From Methanocorpusculum sp. (GTDB lineage: Archaea > Halobacteriota > Methanomicrobia > Methanomicrobiales > Methanocorpusculaceae): 5,988 nt of DNA. Of the stretch, positions 4,595 through 5,988 are shown one piece after another. A program made the translations under genes and the position numbers. The first letter of the stretch is position 1. Each line of letters opens with the position of its first letter. The notes beneath the pieces are model-generated. The model was given only the letters and a program-made list of their open reading frames with translations, ran no database searches and was not told where the DNA came from. The DNA lies in NCBI GenBank assembly GCA_017622255.1, contig JAGARL010000215.1:1-5988 (forward strand), given 5' to 3'.

Positions 4595-5194
4595 ATGAGC
4601 AAGAACAGTGAATACATGGAGGCGTTCTTTGGCGTCGAGCTCTACAAAAAATTCGAGGATGTGCTTGGAAACCTCGAAGACATTGAAATTGACCTCAAAG
4701 GCATTTCCCGCGAAGTAGGCAGACTTGGCGGAAACCTCGAACAGGAAGACCGTATTGGAACAGCCAAAGAGATGCGGGCTGCAACCTACGAATCCGCACA
4801 GCAGGTTCGCGATGTTCGCTCCTTCCTCGACTTCTACTTCTCCCAGAGTCAGGAACTCTCCCAGGTAATTCTTGAACGCGACGCATACATGCTCCTCTAC
4901 CAGATTTACCAGTGGGACTACAACGACGTCCGTGACTTACGTGCCTGGGTTCGCGACTTCAAACAGGTCTGCAACACCATTGGATACCGTCCGGAGGATT
5001 TACTCAAGCTCGACAACTTAACCGCTCACCCGGTTCCGGAAGACGTCAAAATCTTCCCGGTCTATGCAGTCGACAAACACGACTACTGCCTCTGCGGAAA
5101 AGACTGCGATGACATCATGTACATCGAAGAAATCCGCGAAGAAATGGCGGAAAATCCGGACAAATACCGGAAACTCTCCGCAAGAAAAGCATAA
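4595..5194 (+). CDS. Uncharacterised 199-aa protein with C-terminal His/Cys cluster
   Basis: I do not recognise this protein. Residues 1-105 look almost wholly helical, with charged amphipathic stretches (LEDIEIDLKGISREVGRL, 27-44) suggesting a helical bundle or short coiled coil. Residues 96-125 are rich in aromatics and charge (YQIYQWDYNDVRDLRAWVRD). After a Pro-containing linker (146-156), residues 162-171 read HDYCLCGKDC, giving His162, Cys165, Cys167 and Cys171, a possible metal site; Cys126 is separate. There is no signal peptide or membrane segment. Codons are the smooth, C-ending type seen in the neighbouring coding regions, and the TATA box is very good, so it is probably a real and well-expressed gene. 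It stands alone: long non-coding stretches lie on both sides and oligo-T runs follow it. Function is unknown. Confidence 0.85.
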   Translation: MSKNSEYMEAFFGVELYKKFEDVLGNLEDIEIDLKGISREVGRLGGNLEQEDRIGTAKEMRAATYESAQQVRDVRSFLDFYFSQSQELSQVILERDAYMLLYQIYQWDYNDVRDLRAWVRDFKQVCNTIGYRPEDLLKLDNLTAHPVPEDVKIFPVYAVDKHDYCLCGKDCDDIMYIEEIREEMAENPDKYRKLSARKA

Positions 5195-5213
5195 AAATAT
5201 CCAATATCACACC

Positions 5214-5248
5214 TTTTTTACCCCTTTCGTTCTTCCTGTACTGTTTTT
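5214..5248 (+). terminator. Tandem oligo-T terminator behind the orphan gene
   Basis: Two T runs, six T at 5214-5219 and five T at 5244-5248, lie 20-55 nt after the TAA at 5192-5194 in pyrimidine-rich sequence. Tandem oligo-T stretches like these are typical of archaeal intrinsic termination. Confidence 0.5.
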
Positions 5249-5544
5249 CCCCTGAAACACCTGTGTGCCGCAGTACGGAGTGTTTATATGGAATGCTGCC
5301 TGTTTGCGGCAGAATCTCCTGCTAATCGGAAGGTGATGGTAATCACCGAATCTTTCCTTTCCGGGAAAGTAGAATACAGATATTTTTCTGAATCTAAATA
5401 CCCACTAAAAATAATCGCGATATTATTGATAATATATAATACATTCCAAAATGTTTATATATGGTAATATTTTTGAGTGTGTCAAAAAATTCTAATATAT
5501 ATATTATTCCCACAGTGTATTTATGTGTAGACCTCTAAACTATA
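5249..5544 (+). promoter_or_regulatory. Long upstream region of the ferredoxin operon: hairpins, dyads and several TATA boxes
   Basis: No convincing gene lies here. Short hairpins occur in the first half: ACAC/GTGT (around 5258-5267), CTGCC/GGCAG (around 5296-5312), GGTGAT/ATCACC (5332-5337/5342-5347, 4-nt loop) and CTTTCC/GGAAAG (5353-5365). The second half is AT-rich with a perfect dyad ATATTAT-TG-ATAATAT (5420-5435) and ACATT/AATGT (5441-5445/5450-5454). TATA candidates are TTTATATA (5455-5462), TATATATATT (5496-5505) and TATTTATG (5518-5525). The last is 23-24 nt from the ATG at 5545 and would give a leaderless mRNA; the middle one would give about an 18-nt leader. The number of elements suggests a regulated, strong promoter. 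Confidence 0.45.
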
Positions 5545-5898
5545 ATGGTCGAATTAGTCCACTCGCCAGTTATGGCTCTAGAGTTATCTCTAGAGGACTA
5601 CTTTGAACAGACTGGTGCAACAGAAATGTCCTTTGCAATGCATATCAACATGGAGCGCTGTACTGGTTGCAACAACTGTGTGGTCGCATGTCCAGTTAAC
5701 GCACTGGAGCTTTGCACAGTAGACCCGGCAACAACCGACAAGATTTACAAAGTCTTTGACGGAAAGGCAACCTGCCTCGATGTCAACCACGCACTTTGTG
5801 CCGGTTGCGGTGTCTGCGTCGAAGTATGCCCGTACGAAGTTGTCAGCCTTGTAGCGCCAACCGGAGCAGCAGCAGAAGCTGTCTCTGAGGAGCACTAA
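5545..5898 (+). CDS. fwdG: Two-[4Fe-4S] ferredoxin, probable formylmethanofuran dehydrogenase subunit G
   Basis: This 117-aa protein has two classical ferredoxin motifs: Cys39-x2-Cys42-x2-Cys45-x3-Cys49-Pro and Cys85-x2-Cys88-x2-Cys91-x3-Cys95-Pro. Between them is a longer insert (about 52-84) with extra cysteines 57 and 77. In hydrogenotrophic methanogens FwdG/FmdG passes low-potential electrons to the catalytic subunit that reduces CO2 to formylmethanofuran. That assignment rests on the two-cluster layout and the start of a further gene 19 nt downstream, and is not certain; a ferredoxin subunit of another complex is possible. The first 37 residues precede the usual ferredoxin start. Met10 (5572), Met28 or Met32 could be the true start. 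The ATG at 5545 is preferred because of its TATA spacing, but has no Shine-Dalgarno. Residues 10-19 are encoded over a perfect stem-loop. The protein ends in an Ala/Glu-rich tail. Confidence 0.65.
   Translation: MVELVHSPVMALELSLEDYFEQTGATEMSFAMHINMERCTGCNNCVVACPVNALELCTVDPATTDKIYKVFDGKATCLDVNHALCAGCGVCVEVCPYEVVSLVAPTGAAAEAVSEEH
5576..5595 (+). repeat. Repeated CTCTAGAG palindrome forming a perfect stem-loop
   Basis: CTCTAGAG, itself a palindrome, occurs at 5576-5583 and 5588-5595 with TTAT between, giving a perfect 8-bp stem and 4-nt loop. It begins two bases after the in-frame ATG at 5572-5574. In protein terms it encodes the Leu-Glu repeat in LELSLE. A wider TAGTCC/GGACTA pair (5555-5560/5595-5600) encloses it but competes for one base. 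Confidence 0.5.
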
Positions 5899-5900
5899 AA

Positions 5901-5910
5901 AGAGAGAGGA
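5901..5910 (+). promoter_or_regulatory. Shine-Dalgarno sequence for the next gene
   Basis: AGAGAGAGGA, with the core GAGG, ends about 8 nt before the ATG at 5918. It is the only clear ribosome binding site seen in front of a start codon in this window. It marks the downstream gene as an internal cistron translated from the same mRNA as the ferredoxin. Confidence 0.65.
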
Positions 5911-5917
5911 AATCGTT

Positions 5918-5988
5918 ATGGCAATGAGCACAATGTTTCCAAAATTCTCCACGAAGGTTGAGGGCGAAACTATCGTCATGGAGCAGCG
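5918..5988 (+). CDS. Start of the next operon gene, cut by the window edge; possibly polyferredoxin FwdF/FmdF
   Basis: Only the first 23 codons are present, reading MAMSTMFPKFSTK and then VEGETIVMEQ. The ATG follows the ferredoxin stop by 19 nt and has a good Shine-Dalgarno. No domain can be seen in so short a piece. In several Methanomicrobiales the formylmethanofuran dehydrogenase ferredoxin is next to a polyferredoxin subunit, which makes FwdF/FmdF the leading guess, but the visible residues contain no cysteine and do not test it. Other Fwd/Fmd subunits are possible. Confidence 0.6.
   Translation, partial: MAMSTMFPKFSTKVEGETIVMEQ

Noticed and set aside
5336..5470. Forty-four-codon plus-strand frame with a hydrophobic segment (KIIAILLIIY)
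   Set aside because: The Shine-Dalgarno-like GGAAGGTG abuts the ATG with no spacing, the frame runs into the AT-rich promoter zone, and the hydrophobic residues come from A/T-only codons. It is most likely chance.

Overview
The window looks like chromosomal DNA from a hydrogenotrophic methanogenic archaeon, most plausibly of the Methanomicrobiales (a Methanocorpusculum-like genome would fit; this is inference from gene content, not a search). The evidence is an F420H2:NADP oxidoreductase (npdG), an iron-sulfur flavoprotein of the Isf type, a small siroheme/ferredoxin sulfite-reductase-like protein (Dsr-LP type) and, at the right edge, the start of what appears to be a formylmethanofuran dehydrogenase operon. 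The promoters are also archaeal: TATA boxes centred about 24-31 nt before the start codons and almost no Shine-Dalgarno sequences, so most transcripts should be leaderless or nearly so.

Layout. 34-358 is one long imperfect palindrome (outer arms 91 bp, 86/91 identical, no gaps; pairing continues inward to a loop of about 26 nt), resembling a MITE or giant hairpin, directly behind npdG. 378-1052 (-) is npdG, with an unusual cysteine-rich stretch and three ACTATTA repeats at exact 10-nt spacing in its promoter. 1098-2159 (-) is a transglutaminase-like protein with a C-terminal coiled coil. It is divergent from 2244-2825 (+), the Isf-type flavoprotein. 2903-3796 (+) is the siroheme/2x[4Fe-4S] reductase-like protein. 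Its stop codon overlaps the stop of a small minus-strand reading frame (3793-3960) that has internal repeats but no ATG/GTG/TTG start near its beginning.

3961-4594 is AT-rich at its left end and then holds several hairpins (4194-4348), and may encode a structured RNA or be decayed sequence. 4595-5194 (+) is an orphan 199-aa protein behind a strong TATA box, with a His/Cys cluster near its C-terminus. 5195-5544 holds oligo-T terminators, small hairpins and an AT-rich promoter zone. 5545-5898 (+) is a two-cluster ferredoxin, probably FwdG/FmdG, followed after a clear Shine-Dalgarno sequence by a truncated next gene (5918 to the edge), possibly the polyferredoxin FwdF/FmdF.

Together the genes deal with low-potential electron carriers: F420/NADP (npdG), flavin and Fe-S transfer (Isf), siroheme chemistry (Dsr-LP), and ferredoxin supply to CO2 reduction (Fwd/Fmd). 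The Isf and Dsr-LP genes lie side by side on the same strand and may form an electron donor/acceptor pair. No tRNA, rRNA, CRISPR array, transposase or origin was recognised.
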